Assembly (NCBI RefSeq): GCF_008801475.1
Contig: NZ_VZPP01000003.1
Location: forward strand, 460,317-524,316
Direction: 5' to 3'
DNA length: 64,000 nt
Source: Pseudomonas moorei
Lineage (GTDB): Bacteria > Pseudomonadota > Gammaproteobacteria > Pseudomonadales > Pseudomonadaceae
Made by a program: the position numbers and the translations under genes. Positions within the stretch are counted from its first letter, which is position 1. Every line of letters begins with the position of its first letter. The notes under the pieces are model-generated. The model saw only the letters and a list, made by a program, of their open reading frames with translations. It was not told the DNA's origin and ran no database searches. Below, piece by piece: positions 28,448 to 38,258 of this stretch.

Positions 28448-28519
28448 TCAACGGTTGGCGAAATACATCGTCACTTCGAAGCCAATGCGTAGGTCGGTAA
28501 ACGCGGGTTTAGTCCACAT
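28448..28519 (-). CDS. pqqA: PQQ precursor peptide PqqA
   Basis: A 23-residue peptide found by direct translation. It begins [15 protein letters not shown] and ends TMYFANR, with Glu16 and Tyr20 in the conserved E-x3-Y arrangement (EVTMY). PqqE links these two residues and the rest is removed, so the peptide is the backbone of PQQ. AGAGGA lies upstream of the ATG at 28519. It heads the operon pqqABCDE; the processing protease gene pqqF is not in this window. Confidence 0.96.
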   Translation of the reverse strand: MWTKPAFTDLRIGFEVTMYFANR

Positions 28520-28781
28520 GGGTCAATCCTCTTGTTGTGCCGGGCGATTCCGGTAGAACCATTAATGCACGGGGCGCCGGGGGGTCGAATGCTACTTTCG
28601 AAGGAGGTGGCAGGGTGCGTTGGTAGGGGGTGCATGATCGTCATGCACGCACAAACGTTGTAGGAGCGAGCCCGCTCGCGATGGACGTATAGACACCGCG
28701 TACATACAGACTGAACGCGTCATCGTTGACGTCCATCGCGAGCAGGCTCGCTCCTACAGGTTGAGTGTCGTTAGTGCGAGG
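28520..28781. promoter_or_regulatory. pqqA upstream region
   Basis: No gene is seen here. In the orientation of pqqA it holds AAGTAGCAT (28589-28597), which recurs upstream of the FIST gene and, with one change, pedF. It also holds the motif TTGGTAGGGGG (28620-28630), shared with pedH and exaC, and an 8-bp inverted repeat GTGCATGA/TCATGCAC (28630-28648). A REPIN (28659-28760) closes it toward exaC. Confidence 0.55.
28659..28760. repeat. REPIN between exaC and pqqA
   Basis: TTGTAGGAGCGAGCCCGCTCG at the left and its inverted mate GAGCAGGCTCGCTCCTACAGG at the right enclose about 60 bases. It lies 22 bp from the exaC stop and probably ends that transcript. Confidence 0.9.
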
Positions 28782-30302
<1,521 letters not shown>

Positions 30303-30389
30303 GGTGGGCCTCTGTCTGGGTCGGTGCCTGTCGAACCAACAGGCGATGAACCGATACTAGAGAGCCCCGCGCGCCAGACGAATGCGCCG

Positions 30390-30400
30390 TTGGCAGGGGG
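30390..30400. promoter_or_regulatory. TTGGCAGGGGG motif upstream of exaC
   Basis: Matches 10 of 11 bases of the element seen upstream of pqqA (28620-28630) and pedH (32430-32440). It sits 88-98 bp upstream of the exaC start on the same strand orientation as the other two copies. Confidence 0.4.
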
Positions 30401-30416
30401 ACTCTCGTTATTTGGT

Positions 30417-30520
30417 CGTAGGAGCGAGCCTGCTCGCGATGGTCGTGAACGATAACGCTGGGTACCTGACACGCCTCGGTGTTCTCGGGTTCATCGCGAG
30501 CAGGCTCGCTCCTACAGGGG
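30417..30520. repeat. REPIN downstream of pedH (copy 1 of a near-identical pair)
   Basis: CGTAGGAGCGAGCCTGCTCG at the left and its inverted mate at the right enclose a tail of GTGAACGATAACG type. The whole unit closely resembles 32466-32571 in the same orientation; together they flank pedH as direct repeats. Confidence 0.9.
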
Positions 30521-30539
30521 TTATGCGGTGGTCCTGGCG

Positions 30540-32315
30540 TCAGTGCTTGGCCACCAGATCCTTCGGCAGTTTGAAGGTCCAGAGCATGCCGCCCTGGTTG
30601 AAGTCCTTGACGCGCTTGGCCACCTCACCGCCCCACAGTGGTACGGCGCCGCCCCAACCCGAAAGAACCGAGACGTACTGTTCGCCGTCCATTTCCCAGG
30701 TCACGGGCGAGCCCAGTACGCCGGAACCGGTCTGGAACTCCCAGACTTTCTCGCCGGTCTTGGCGTTGAACGCTTGCAGGAATCCTTCCGGCGTCCCGGT
30801 GAACACCAGGTTGCCCTTGGTGGTCAGTACCCCGCCCCACAGCGGCGCGTAGTTCTTGTGGCGCCAGACTTCCTTGCCGGTTTTCGGGTCGATCGCCCGC
30901 AGCACGCCGATGTAGTCTTCATTCAATGGCTTGATGGTGAAACCGGCGCCGAGGAACGCCGCGCCTTTCTTGTAGGCGATACCCTCGTTCCAGATGTCCA
31001 TGCCCCATTCGTTGGACGGTACATAGAACAGCCCGGTGTCGCGGTTGTACGCCATCGGCATCCAGTTTTTCGCGCCGAGGAATGCCGGAGCTACGAACAC
31101 TGAACTGCCCTTGGCTTCGGTGCCGGGTGCGCCAGGACGACTGGCTTCGTTGTAGATCGGCCGGCCGTCCTTATCGAGCCCGGTGGCCCAGGTGATCTTG
31201 TCCACGAACGGAAAACCGCGAATGAATTTACCGTTGGTGCGGTCCAGCACGTAGAAAAAACCGTTACGGTCGGCGGTCGCCGCCGCCTTGATTTCCTTGC
31301 CACCCTCGTTGTAGTTGAACGAGATCAGTTCGTTCACGCCGTCAAAGTCCCAACCGTCGTGAGGGGTGCTCTGGAAGTGCCATTTGATGGTGCCGTCGTC
31401 CGGGTTGAGCGCCAAGCGCGAGGACGAGTAGAGGTTGTCGCCAGGGCGCAGGTGCGAGTTCCACGGCGCCGGGTTGCCGGTGCCGAACAGCAGCAGATTG
31501 GTTTCGGGGTCGTAGTAGCCGCCCAGCCAGGGCGCCGCGCCACCGGTTTTCCAGAGGTCGCCGGGCCAGGTCTTGCCAGCCTCGCCGCCGGAGATACCGT
31601 TCTCCACCGCTTTGCCGTCCTTGTAGACGTAGCCCATGTGGCCTTCCACGGTCGGCCGGGTCCACAGCAGGTCACCGTTTTTCGGGTCATAGGCTTCGAT
31701 CTTGCCCACCACGCCGAACTCGCCACCGGCCACGCCGGTAATCAGTTTGCCGTTGATCACCAGCGGCGCGGCACTGATCGAGTAACCTTCCTTGTGGTCG
31801 GCGACCTTTTTGCTCCAGACCACCTTGCCGGTGTCCTTGTTCAGCGCCACGAGCTTGGCGTCGAGGGTGCCGAAGATCACCAGGTCGCCATACAACGCCA
31901 CCCCACGGTTGATCACGTCGCAGCAGGGACGGATGTCATCCGGCAGGCGCGCATCGTATTGCCAGAGTTTCTTGCCGGTGCGCGCATCCACGGCGAATAC
32001 CCGCGAGTAGGAGCCGGTCATGTACATCACGCCGTCCTTGATCATCGGCTGCGCTTGCTGACCGCGCTGCTTTTCACCGCCGAAGGAGAAGGCCCAGACC
32101 GGCCGCAACTCCTTGACGTTGCCGACATTGAGAATGTCCAGCGGGCTGTAGCGCTGACCCTGGACGCCCAGGCCGTTGGTGACGATCTGCTCCGGGTTCT
32201 TGGGGTCCTGGAGAATGTCCTGGTCGGTGACCCCGGCCAGTGCCTGGCCGGACAACAGCATGGCACTGAGCAACAGGCTCAAGACGAAGGGCTGGCGACG
32301 TGCGGGTTGAGTCAT
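30540..32315 (-). CDS. pedH: PQQ-dependent alcohol dehydrogenase, lanthanide-type (PedH-like)
   Basis: A 591-residue periplasmic quinoprotein with an eight-bladed propeller. The ATG at 32315 opens a signal peptide ([17 protein letters not shown], cut before GVTDQ). [10 protein letters not shown] holds the adjacent-Cys disulfide of the family. In [11 protein letters not shown] the catalytic Asp is residue 323 and a second Asp is at 325. Lanthanide-dependent enzymes (PedH, XoxF) have Asp at this +2 position; ExaA/PedE have Ser. Length and the N-terminal [18 protein letters not shown] also match PedH better than ExaA. It oxidises ethanol and other alcohols, passing electrons to a c-type cytochrome. 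Metal use is predicted, not shown. Confidence 0.92.
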   Translation of the reverse strand: MTQPARRQPFVLSLLLSAMLLSGQALAGVTDQDILQDPKNPEQIVTNGLGVQGQRYSPLDILNVGNVKELRPVWAFSFGGEKQRGQQAQPMIKDGVMYMTGSYSRVFAVDARTGKKLWQYDARLPDDIRPCCDVINRGVALYGDLVIFGTLDAKLVALNKDTGKVVWSKKVADHKEGYSISAAPLVINGKLITGVAGGEFGVVGKIEAYDPKNGDLLWTRPTVEGHMGYVYKDGKAVENGISGGEAGKTWPGDLWKTGGAAPWLGGYYDPETNLLLFGTGNPAPWNSHLRPGDNLYSSSRLALNPDDGTIKWHFQSTPHDGWDFDGVNELISFNYNEGGKEIKAAATADRNGFFYVLDRTNGKFIRGFPFVDKITWATGLDKDGRPIYNEASRPGAPGTEAKGSSVFVAPAFLGAKNWMPMAYNRDTGLFYVPSNEWGMDIWNEGIAYKKGAAFLGAGFTIKPLNEDYIGVLRAIDPKTGKEVWRHKNYAPLWGGVLTTKGNLVFTGTPEGFLQAFNAKTGEKVWEFQTGSGVLGSPVTWEMDGEQYVSVLSGWGGAVPLWGGEVAKRVKDFNQGGMLWTFKLPKDLVAKH

Positions 32316-32465
32316 GACGGCTACCTCTGCGGTTTTTGTTATTTGCGGGAAATTTTCCCGGTGTGATGCAGATTCTTGGGCGCCGCAGCCCTTGCAACAA
32401 TGACCCGCTGTGTGGAGTTTTCTAGTTCCTTGGTAGGGGGTTGGGTGTGGATAGGGCGCGCTCCC
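32316..32465 (-). promoter_or_regulatory. pedH upstream region
   Basis: No gene seen. It contains a perfect odd palindrome CGGGAAATTTTCCCG (32346-32360, arms of seven bases around one T) about 31 bp before the pedH ATG, and TTGGTAGGGGG at 32430-32440, identical to the pqqA copy. Either could bind a regulator of PQQ-dependent oxidation. Confidence 0.45.
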
Positions 32466-32571
32466 CCTGTAGGAGCGAGCCTGCTCGCGATGGTGGTGAA
32501 CGATAACGTTGGAAACCTGACACCCCGCGGCGCTCTCAGGTTCATCGCGAGCAGGCTCGCTTCTACAAGGG
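32466..32571. repeat. REPIN upstream of pedH (copy 2 of a near-identical pair)
   Basis: CCTGTAGGAGCGAGCCTGCTCG and the inverted GAGCAGGCTCGCTTCTACA frame a tail GTGAACGATAACGTTGG. It resembles the unit at 30417-30520 along its length in the same orientation. Confidence 0.9.
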
Positions 32572-32578
32572 GTGTTGA

Positions 32579-33517
32579 TCATTGCTGCGCGGCCGAATCC
32601 ACTCGGGTCATTTGCGTGCGTTCGTAGCGCGGGTACAGGTGGCTGACGCTGCGGATCAGCTCATAGCGGCTCAGGTTGATGCCGGCGAAGCGTTCGGGAA
32701 TGGGGCTGCGGATCATCTCGGCCATGTCGCTGCCCCGGGCGGCGCCGTCGCGCATCAGCTGGTCGAGCCAGCTCAGGTAATCACGCATTTGCTCGAACGG
32801 CTTTGCATCGCTGGCCACCGGCCCGTGGCCGGGCACGACCAGCGTCCAGGGCAACGCTTGCAAGGTGGCGATGTCCGCCAGCCACACCGATAACCCCGGA
32901 CTGTTGGGCGTGGTCAGCGCCCGTTGATAAAACACCAGATCCCCGGCGAACAGCACGCCGGTTTTCTGGTCGAGAATAGCCAGATCCGCACCCGTATGCC
33001 CACCCAGGCTCAGCAGCTGCAGATCGTGGTTCCCAAAACGTTGCATGCCGGCGGTCAGTGTCCGGGTCGGCAACACCACTTCGGTGCCCCGCATCCAGTC
33101 GCCCACCAGCCGATACATGTTTTGCGCCATCGCATCACCCTGTTGATGCAACAGCTCGGTGGTGCCGGCCAGCGCACCGATCGGCACATCGGTGAAGGCC
33201 TGGTTACCCAGCACATGGTCCGGGTGATGGTGCGTCAACAGCACTTCGATCACCGGTTTATCCGTGGTGGTGGCAATCGCCCGGCGCATGGCTTCACCGT
33301 AGCGCTTCGATGGCCCGGTATCGATCACCACCACGCCGCGCTCGGTGACGATGAATGCGGTGTTGACGATATTGCCGCCGTTGGCCGTGGCGAAATTGTC
33401 GGTGCTGCCTTCCAGCAGCCAGGTGTCTTCGGCGATCTGCCGGGGTTTGAGTACGTAGTCGAGATCGGCCATGGCCGCCAGGCTCAGGCCCACGAACAAC
33501 AACAGCATCCAGCGCAT
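32579..33517 (-). CDS. Quinoprotein relay system zinc metallohydrolase (MBL fold)
   Basis: A 312-residue exported metallo-beta-lactamase-fold protein. The ATG at 33517 has AAGGAG upstream and starts a short signal peptide ([16 protein letters not shown]). The zinc motif [18 protein letters not shown] with the third His, and VFAGDLVF are intact. It belongs to the SoxH-related group found beside PQQ alcohol dehydrogenases. The SoxYZ-like carrier gene is directly upstream (16 bp between its stop and this start). A hydrolase acting on a Cys-bound group on that carrier would parallel SoxH/SoxB logic, but the substrate is unknown. Confidence 0.85.
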   Translation of the reverse strand: MRWMLLLFVGLSLAAMADLDYVLKPRQIAEDTWLLEGSTDNFATANGGNIVNTAFIVTERGVVVIDTGPSKRYGEAMRRAIATTTDKPVIEVLLTHHHPDHVLGNQAFTDVPIGALAGTTELLHQQGDAMAQNMYRLVGDWMRGTEVVLPTRTLTAGMQRFGNHDLQLLSLGGHTGADLAILDQKTGVLFAGDLVFYQRALTTPNSPGLSVWLADIATLQALPWTLVVPGHGPVASDAKPFEQMRDYLSWLDQLMRDGAARGSDMAEMIRSPIPERFAGINLSRYELIRSVSHLYPRYERTQMTRVDSAAQQ

Positions 33518-33533
33518 GACACACTCCTTGGGG

Positions 33534-34301
33534 TCAGGGGATCGACGCATCGAATTGATTGCCGCTGTTGTCGCGCAACACCAGGCGCGTCTGCCCTGCC
33601 CCTTCAATGTCAAAGGCCAGGTTGGGGTTTTCACTGACGGCGGGAAACAGTTCCAGGCGCGCCAATACGTGATTGTTCGAGTCCCTTAATTCGGCGTGAT
33701 TGATGAAAAACTCCGGAATGCCGCTGACCATGCCGTTGTCCATCGGGTGTGCCACCTGCAGGCGCAGACGACTGAAATCGCCACGTGGATAGCGCCCGCC
33801 CAGCACCTCGCCGATGTGTTCCTCCCAGCCTGGTTGGGTACGCACCACACTGGGCGCGGTACAGCCGCCGCCCGCCGCATCGATCAGGGCCGAACCGACA
33901 TGCCACAAACCATCGCGGGTCAGTACCGCCGCGCGCAATGGCGTTGCCTGTTCGACGCGAATACGCACCGACAGCCACGGCAGCACACCACTCAAGGGTT
34001 CGAAGTCGACGATTTTCGGCAACGGGTTCAGCTCGGCCCAGGCCAGTATTCTCACCACCTCACCCTTGAACGCCCGGGCGTCGATTTCCACCGGCACTTG
34101 TCGGGCGTCCTCGGCAAACGGCGGGGCCAGCAGCTTGACCCGTTCGTCAAACACGAACGGCGCATCGCCCAGCATTTGCTTGTGATAGAACGACCACATG
34201 ACCGACGGCACCGGGTCCTTGCCCGGATCGATGTCGGCGGCCTGTGCGGCCTGGCCCAGGCTCAACCAGCAGGCCAACAGACAACTCGCTTGCCAGTTCA
34301 T
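33534..34301 (-). CDS. Quinoprotein dehydrogenase-associated SoxYZ-like carrier
   Basis: A 255-residue periplasmic protein with a signal peptide ending about AAQAA. An N-terminal SoxY-like half ends in AAGGGCTAPS (about residues 142-151): a Cys in a Gly-rich arm, as on SoxY where sulfur intermediates are covalently carried, though here it is internal. A SoxZ-like half follows (HPMDNGM, ipEFFINHAEL). Fused SoxYZ proteins of this kind occur next to PQQ dehydrogenases and not with sulfur-oxidation genes. It lies between the metallohydrolase and the PedG-like binding protein on the same strand. What it carries is not known. Confidence 0.85.
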   Translation of the reverse strand: MNWQASCLLACWLSLGQAAQAADIDPGKDPVPSVMWSFYHKQMLGDAPFVFDERVKLLAPPFAEDARQVPVEIDARAFKGEVVRILAWAELNPLPKIVDFEPLSGVLPWLSVRIRVEQATPLRAAVLTRDGLWHVGSALIDAAGGGCTAPSVVRTQPGWEEHIGEVLGGRYPRGDFSRLRLQVAHPMDNGMVSGIPEFFINHAELRDSNNHVLARLELFPAVSENPNLAFDIEGAGQTRLVLRDNSGNQFDASIP

Positions 34302-34310
34302 CGCCCGCTC

Positions 34311-35186
34311 CTATTGATACATCTCGGGTACGTCATACCGCAGGCCGTAATGGCCATAGATGGTTTTCACCGAGCCCTCGCGGATCAGCCCTTCCAGTGC
34401 CTCTTCCACGGCATAGGCCAGCTGCCGGTTGCTTTCGTGCACGGCCATGCCGATTTCCCAGAGTTGTTTGCCCATGTTCGGATAAGCGTTTTCCGCCAGC
34501 GCCACTTGCGGGTCGGCGGCCTCGTGCACCTGCCAGTCGATCTCGCCGCGCATGGCCATCACCGCGTCGACCTCACCGGCCTTCATCGCTGCAAACGCCT
34601 GGGGTACGCCCGGGTAATGGTGGGTCTTGCCGGCGAGCATGCCGTTGAACACCGAGGTCAGGTAAAACGACGGCACGCTGTCGACCTCGACCCCGATCGG
34701 GTGCTGCTCGAACACCGCGACACTGCCGACCTTGTCCAGTCGCCGACGGTCGTACGCCACTTGCCATTGCTCGTTCTGGTAAGGACCGAACATCACCACA
34801 TGACCGTTTTCCATCTCGCCGAACTCGTTGCGTTTCTGCGCGTAGTCGCGGTCGTAAGGCACGCGCATCATCAGGTCGGCCAGTTGCTGCTTGTGCAGCG
34901 GACTGGCACGCCAGATGTAGTCACGCAGGTCGTCGTCGAGTTTTTCTCCGGCCGGCGCCCAGATCAGCGTCAGGCGCACGCCCAGCGCCTTGGCCAGCGC
35001 CTCGGCGAGTTCGACGTCGACACCGCGAGGCTGACCGGCGTCTTCGAAACTGTAGGGCGCGAAGTCCTTGTAGACCGCTACCTTCAGTTCCCCGGCGGCG
35101 ATCATTTCGTCATAGTTGCGGACCTGCGCCTGCACCGACTGGCAGCACAGCCACACAGCGCTGATCAACACCGCGAGCAGGCGCAT
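34311..35186 (-). CDS. pedG: Quinoprotein dehydrogenase-associated periplasmic binding protein (PedG/MoxJ-like)
   Basis: A 291-residue secreted protein with a signal peptide (RLLAVLISAVWLCCQSVQA) and the type-2 solute-binding fold (ELKVAVYKDFAPYSFED at the start, GVDVELAEALAKALG next). It is the MoxJ-like partner found with PQQ alcohol dehydrogenases. MoxJ is needed for assembly of active methanol dehydrogenase, so this protein may help load or mature the PedH-type enzyme rather than serve a transporter. No ABC permease adjoins it. It starts four bases after the cytochrome gene stop. Confidence 0.85.
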   Translation of the reverse strand: MRLLAVLISAVWLCCQSVQAQVRNYDEMIAAGELKVAVYKDFAPYSFEDAGQPRGVDVELAEALAKALGVRLTLIWAPAGEKLDDDLRDYIWRASPLHKQQLADLMMRVPYDRDYAQKRNEFGEMENGHVVMFGPYQNEQWQVAYDRRRLDKVGSVAVFEQHPIGVEVDSVPSFYLTSVFNGMLAGKTHHYPGVPQAFAAMKAGEVDAVMAMRGEIDWQVHEAADPQVALAENAYPNMGKQLWEIGMAVHESNRQLAYAVEEALEGLIREGSVKTIYGHYGLRYDVPEMYQ

Positions 35187-35189
35187 GGG

Positions 35190-35651
35190 TTACTCCTCGA
35201 TGTGGACGCTGTCCAGATAAGTGCGGACCGCCCACAGGGCTTCCTGGCTCAGGTAGTCGGCCATCTTCGGCATGTAGACCCGACCATCTCGCACCGCCCC
35301 GTTGCGCACCCGTTCGACGAACCACTCATCGCCGGCATCGCCGACATCAAGCTTGCGCAAATCCGGTGCGATTCCGCCTGATATGGCCTCCAGACCGTGA
35401 CAGGCCGCGCAGTTCTGGGTGTAGGCCGACGAGCCGATTTCCAGGGCCTTGTCGTGCTCCGGGGAATTGCGGTACGGGTTCTCGGCGGCCCAGCCATCAC
35501 CATCCACCTTCACACCGGCATCCTTGATCGGCGTCAGGCCTTTGGTTTCGACGGCCTGAGGCACCACGTTGCCGTGGGCCCATACGGAACCTGCACTGAT
35601 AAAGCCGGCCAGCAGTCCGGCAGCGAGCAAGGCGTTGCGTTTTGTTGTCAT
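35190..35651 (-). CDS. pedF: Cytochrome c550 of PQQ-dependent alcohol oxidation (PedF/ExaB-like)
   Basis: A 153-residue periplasmic cytochrome. Signal peptide (RNALLAAGLLAGFISAGSVWA), then one CxxCH haem motif (NCAACHGLEA, about residue 81) and a distal Met in RVYMPKMADYL. It accepts electrons from the quinoprotein dehydrogenase and passes them to the respiratory chain. It is first of the leftward block pedF-pedG-SoxYZ-like-metallohydrolase. In P. putida pedE is its neighbour; here there is none. AAGTAGCAT-like CAGCAT sequence lies 82-90 bp upstream. Confidence 0.92.
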   Translation of the reverse strand: MTTKRNALLAAGLLAGFISAGSVWAHGNVVPQAVETKGLTPIKDAGVKVDGDGWAAENPYRNSPEHDKALEIGSSAYTQNCAACHGLEAISGGIAPDLRKLDVGDAGDEWFVERVRNGAVRDGRVYMPKMADYLSQEALWAVRTYLDSVHIEE

Positions 35652-36082
35652 TGTTATGCCCTCAAGATTGCACGCAAAACCTCTTGGCAGAGGCTATGGC
35701 GATCATCTTAGGAACCCCGCCGCGCCGGCCCCATGCTGCTTTGGTGGTCGCGACCTCCTCCCTTGGTCGTAGAGCTTGTGGCGCACTCGCACCTCGGCGG
35801 TGCTAGCGACCCGGTGTCAGGGGCAGGACCTGGGGCGGCACGGGACGCGGGGCGTGAAGCCTGTCAACGCCGATCAGGGTAAGAATCAGCAGAAACGGCA
35901 AGAGCAGTGCCTTGAGAATACGCATGGTCAGTCCCATCCAGAATGACGGTCGTTGCTGCCCATGCTAGAACCGCGCCGTTTGCCGCGGGTTACGACCTTG
36001 GTACTGCCTCATCGGTACTTTCTGCATATTTCCACGGTTCCACGGCCTTCCTATGCTGGCGCTACCTGTTAAGGAGTGCCCT
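35652..36082. promoter_or_regulatory. Divergent intergenic region between pedF and the ABC binding protein gene
   Basis: 431 bp where a pedE gene might be expected but is absent. It contains one small possible gene (35803-35925) and, upstream of pedF, ATGCTGCTT at 35733-35741 (reverse complement of a sequence also found upstream of pqqA and the FIST gene). Upstream of the rightward gene is GGTACTTTCTGCAT (36014-36027). No transposon remnant is seen. Confidence 0.5.
35803..35925 (-). CDS. Possible 40-residue membrane-anchored small protein
   Basis: The frame encodes MRILKALLLPFLLILTLIG, then VDRLHAPRPVPPQVLPLTPGR: one basic-hydrophobic N-terminal segment followed by a Pro-rich tail, the shape of a small inner-membrane protein. 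The Shine-Dalgarno sequence is weak (GGGA, 12 bases upstream) and I do not recognise a family. It is upstream of pedF on the same strand, where it could be co-transcribed. It may also be chance. Confidence 0.35.
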   Translation of the reverse strand: MRILKALLLPFLLILTLIGVDRLHAPRPVPPQVLPLTPGR

Positions 36083-37267
36083 ATGCGCCAGCTTGCCCCT
36101 TACGCCTTGTTCTATCTGCTGGCGATTGCCTGCGCTGCCGGCCTGGCGACTCAGAGCCAGGCGGCGGACGCGTCATTGCAGGTGCGGATCGGCTACCTGG
36201 GCTATCGCCCCGACCCTGGACCGTTGCTGTCGAACGTGATTCCCGAACCGAGCGATGCCGGGTTGCGTGGCGCCGAACTGGCGATCACCGACAGCAATAG
36301 CACCGGGCGCTTTCTCAACCACAGCTACAGCCTGGTGAGTGCCAGCGCCGACAATGCGGATGCGTTGATCGAAGCCGCCAAGGCCCAGCACGCAGAAGGC
36401 CTGCGGCTGTTTGTGGTGAACGCGCCGGCAGAGACCCTGCGCCGGCTCAGCGCGGTGCTTCCCGACAGTCTGTTGTTCAACGCCGGCAGCCCGGACGACA
36501 GCCTGCGCACCACCGATTGCCTGCCGAACGTGCTGCACAGCCTGCCCAGCCGGGCGATGCTCGCCGATGCCCTGGGGCAATTTCTGGTGGTGCGCAAATG
36601 GCAGCGGGCGCTGCTGATCGTCGGCCCGACCGCGGACGATCAAGCCTACGCCGCCGCCCTGCGCCGCGCGGCGAAACGCTTCGGCCTGCAACTGGTGGCG
36701 GAAAAGGCCTGGAGCTTCGACAACGATCAACGACGCAGCGCCCAGGCCGACATGCCGCTGTTCACCCAGACCGCTGAATATGACGTGGTGTTGGTGGCCG
36801 ATGAACGCGGCGATTTTGGTGAATACGTGCCGTACCAGACCTGGTACCCGCGCCCGGTGGCGGGCACCCAGGGCTTGACCCCGGTGGGCTGGCACAAAAC
36901 CGTGGAAACCTACGGCGCCGCGCAGTTGCAAAAACGCTTCGAAGCCCTGGCCGGACGCTGGATGAACGACCGTGACTTCGCCGCGTGGATGGCCGTGCGC
37001 AGCATCGCCAGTGCCGTGAGCAAACTGCGCCAGACCGAGCCCATGGCGATCCGTGACCTGGAAATCAGCGATCAACTGCCGCTGGACGGCTTCAAGGGCC
37101 GCAAGCTCAGTTATCGGCCGTGGAACGGCCAGTTACGTCAGCCGATTCCCATCGTCCAGCCCCGGGCACTGGTCAGCACCTCGCCCCAGGACGGCTTTCT
37201 GCACCCCTTCAACGAGATGGACAGCCTGGGTTACGACAAGCCCGAGGTCAGCTGCCGCTTTCCCTGA
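36083..37267 (+). CDS. PQQ-locus ABC transporter substrate-binding protein
   Basis: A 394-residue secreted protein of the type-1 (branched-chain amino acid-like) binding fold. The ATG at 36083 follows AAGGAG, and the signal peptide ends at SQAADA. It opens with LQVRIGYLGYRPDPGP and later has LLIVGPTADDQAYAAALRRAAK, as in the group found beside PQQ alcohol dehydrogenases. It heads a rightward operon with the beta-propeller, ATPase and permease. Export or import and the cargo are unknown; the locus suggests a link to PQQ-dependent oxidation. Confidence 0.87.
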   Translation: MRQLAPYALFYLLAIACAAGLATQSQAADASLQVRIGYLGYRPDPGPLLSNVIPEPSDAGLRGAELAITDSNSTGRFLNHSYSLVSASADNADALIEAAKAQHAEGLRLFVVNAPAETLRRLSAVLPDSLLFNAGSPDDSLRTTDCLPNVLHSLPSRAMLADALGQFLVVRKWQRALLIVGPTADDQAYAAALRRAAKRFGLQLVAEKAWSFDNDQRRSAQADMPLFTQTAEYDVVLVADERGDFGEYVPYQTWYPRPVAGTQGLTPVGWHKTVETYGAAQLQKRFEALAGRWMNDRDFAAWMAVRSIASAVSKLRQTEPMAIRDLEISDQLPLDGFKGRKLSYRPWNGQLRQPIPIVQPRALVSTSPQDGFLHPFNEMDSLGYDKPEVSCRFP

Positions 37268-37298
37268 GCACAACAACGACAACAACAAGGAATCTGCC

Positions 37299-38258
37299 AT
37301 GCGCCGCACCCTGCTTTCATGCGCCCTGCTGCTCGCCGCCGGGCATGCCACGGCCAGCACTGCCTGGGTCTCCAACGAAAAGGACAACAGCCTGAGCCTG
37401 ATCGACATGCAGACCCTGCAAGTCACCGACACCCTGCCCGTCGGCCAGCGCCCGCGCGGTCTGCTGCTGTCCCATGACAACAAGCTGCTGTACATCTGCG
37501 CCAGCGACTCGGACCGGGTGCAGGTGATGGACGTGGCCACGCGCAAGATCATCAAGGAGTTGCCTTCGGGCAAGGATCCCGAGCAGTTCGCCCTGCACCC
37601 CAACAATCGCTGGTTGTATGTGTCCAACGAGGACGATGCGCTGGTCACGGTGATCGACACCGAAACGTCCAAGGTCCTCAGCCAGATCAATGTCGGCGTC
37701 GAACCCGAAGGCATGGCCGTCAGCCCCGATGGCAAGTGGGCGGTGAACACCAGCGAAACCACCAACATGCTGCACTGGATCGATACCAGCACCCAGACCC
37801 TGACTGACAGCACCCTGGTGGATCAACGCCCGCGTTTCGTCGAGTTTTCGGCGGATGGTTCGCAGCTGTGGGCCTCGGCGGAAATCGGCGGCACCGTGAC
37901 CATTCTCGATGTGGCCAGCCGCAAGGTCCTCAAGACCCTGAACTTCCAGATCAAGGGTGTGCACCCGGACAAGGTCCAGCCGGTGGGTGTCAAACTCAGC
38001 GCCGATGGCAAGTACGGCTTCGTCGCGCTGGGCCCGGCTAACCATGTGGCGGTGATCGATGCCAGGACCTTCGAGATTCTCGACTATCTGCTGGTGGGGC
38101 GACGGGTCTGGCAGATGGCGTTTACCCCCGATCAAAAGCAGTTGCTGGCCACCAATGGCGTCAGCGGTGACGTTTCGGTGATTGATGTCGATAGCCTCAA
38201 GGTCACCAAATCCGTGAAGGTCGGACGCTATCCCTGGGGCGTGGTGGTGACCCCATGA
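37299..38258 (+). CDS. PQQ-locus YVTN-type beta-propeller protein
   Basis: A 319-residue periplasmic protein: signal peptide (RRTLLSCALLLAAGHATA), then six to seven repeats of the LYVSNEDDALVTVID type. The repeats have regular VxVxD and SPDGKWA elements, giving a seven-bladed propeller. The frame starts at 37299, 31 bp after the binding-protein gene, and its stop overlaps the ATPase ATG by four bases (ATGA). The family occurs with PQQ-associated ABC transporters. It may bind a ligand or partner in the periplasm; no catalytic residues can be named. Confidence 0.87.
   Translation: MRRTLLSCALLLAAGHATASTAWVSNEKDNSLSLIDMQTLQVTDTLPVGQRPRGLLLSHDNKLLYICASDSDRVQVMDVATRKIIKELPSGKDPEQFALHPNNRWLYVSNEDDALVTVIDTETSKVLSQINVGVEPEGMAVSPDGKWAVNTSETTNMLHWIDTSTQTLTDSTLVDQRPRFVEFSADGSQLWASAEIGGTVTILDVASRKVLKTLNFQIKGVHPDKVQPVGVKLSADGKYGFVALGPANHVAVIDARTFEILDYLLVGRRVWQMAFTPDQKQLLATNGVSGDVSVIDVDSLKVTKSVKVGRYPWGVVVTP

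Noticed and set aside
32579..33634. Longer start at 33634 for the quinoprotein-associated metallohydrolase
   Set aside because: The extra 39 residues overlap the SoxYZ-like gene. The ATG at 33517 has AAGGAG and begins a signal peptide.
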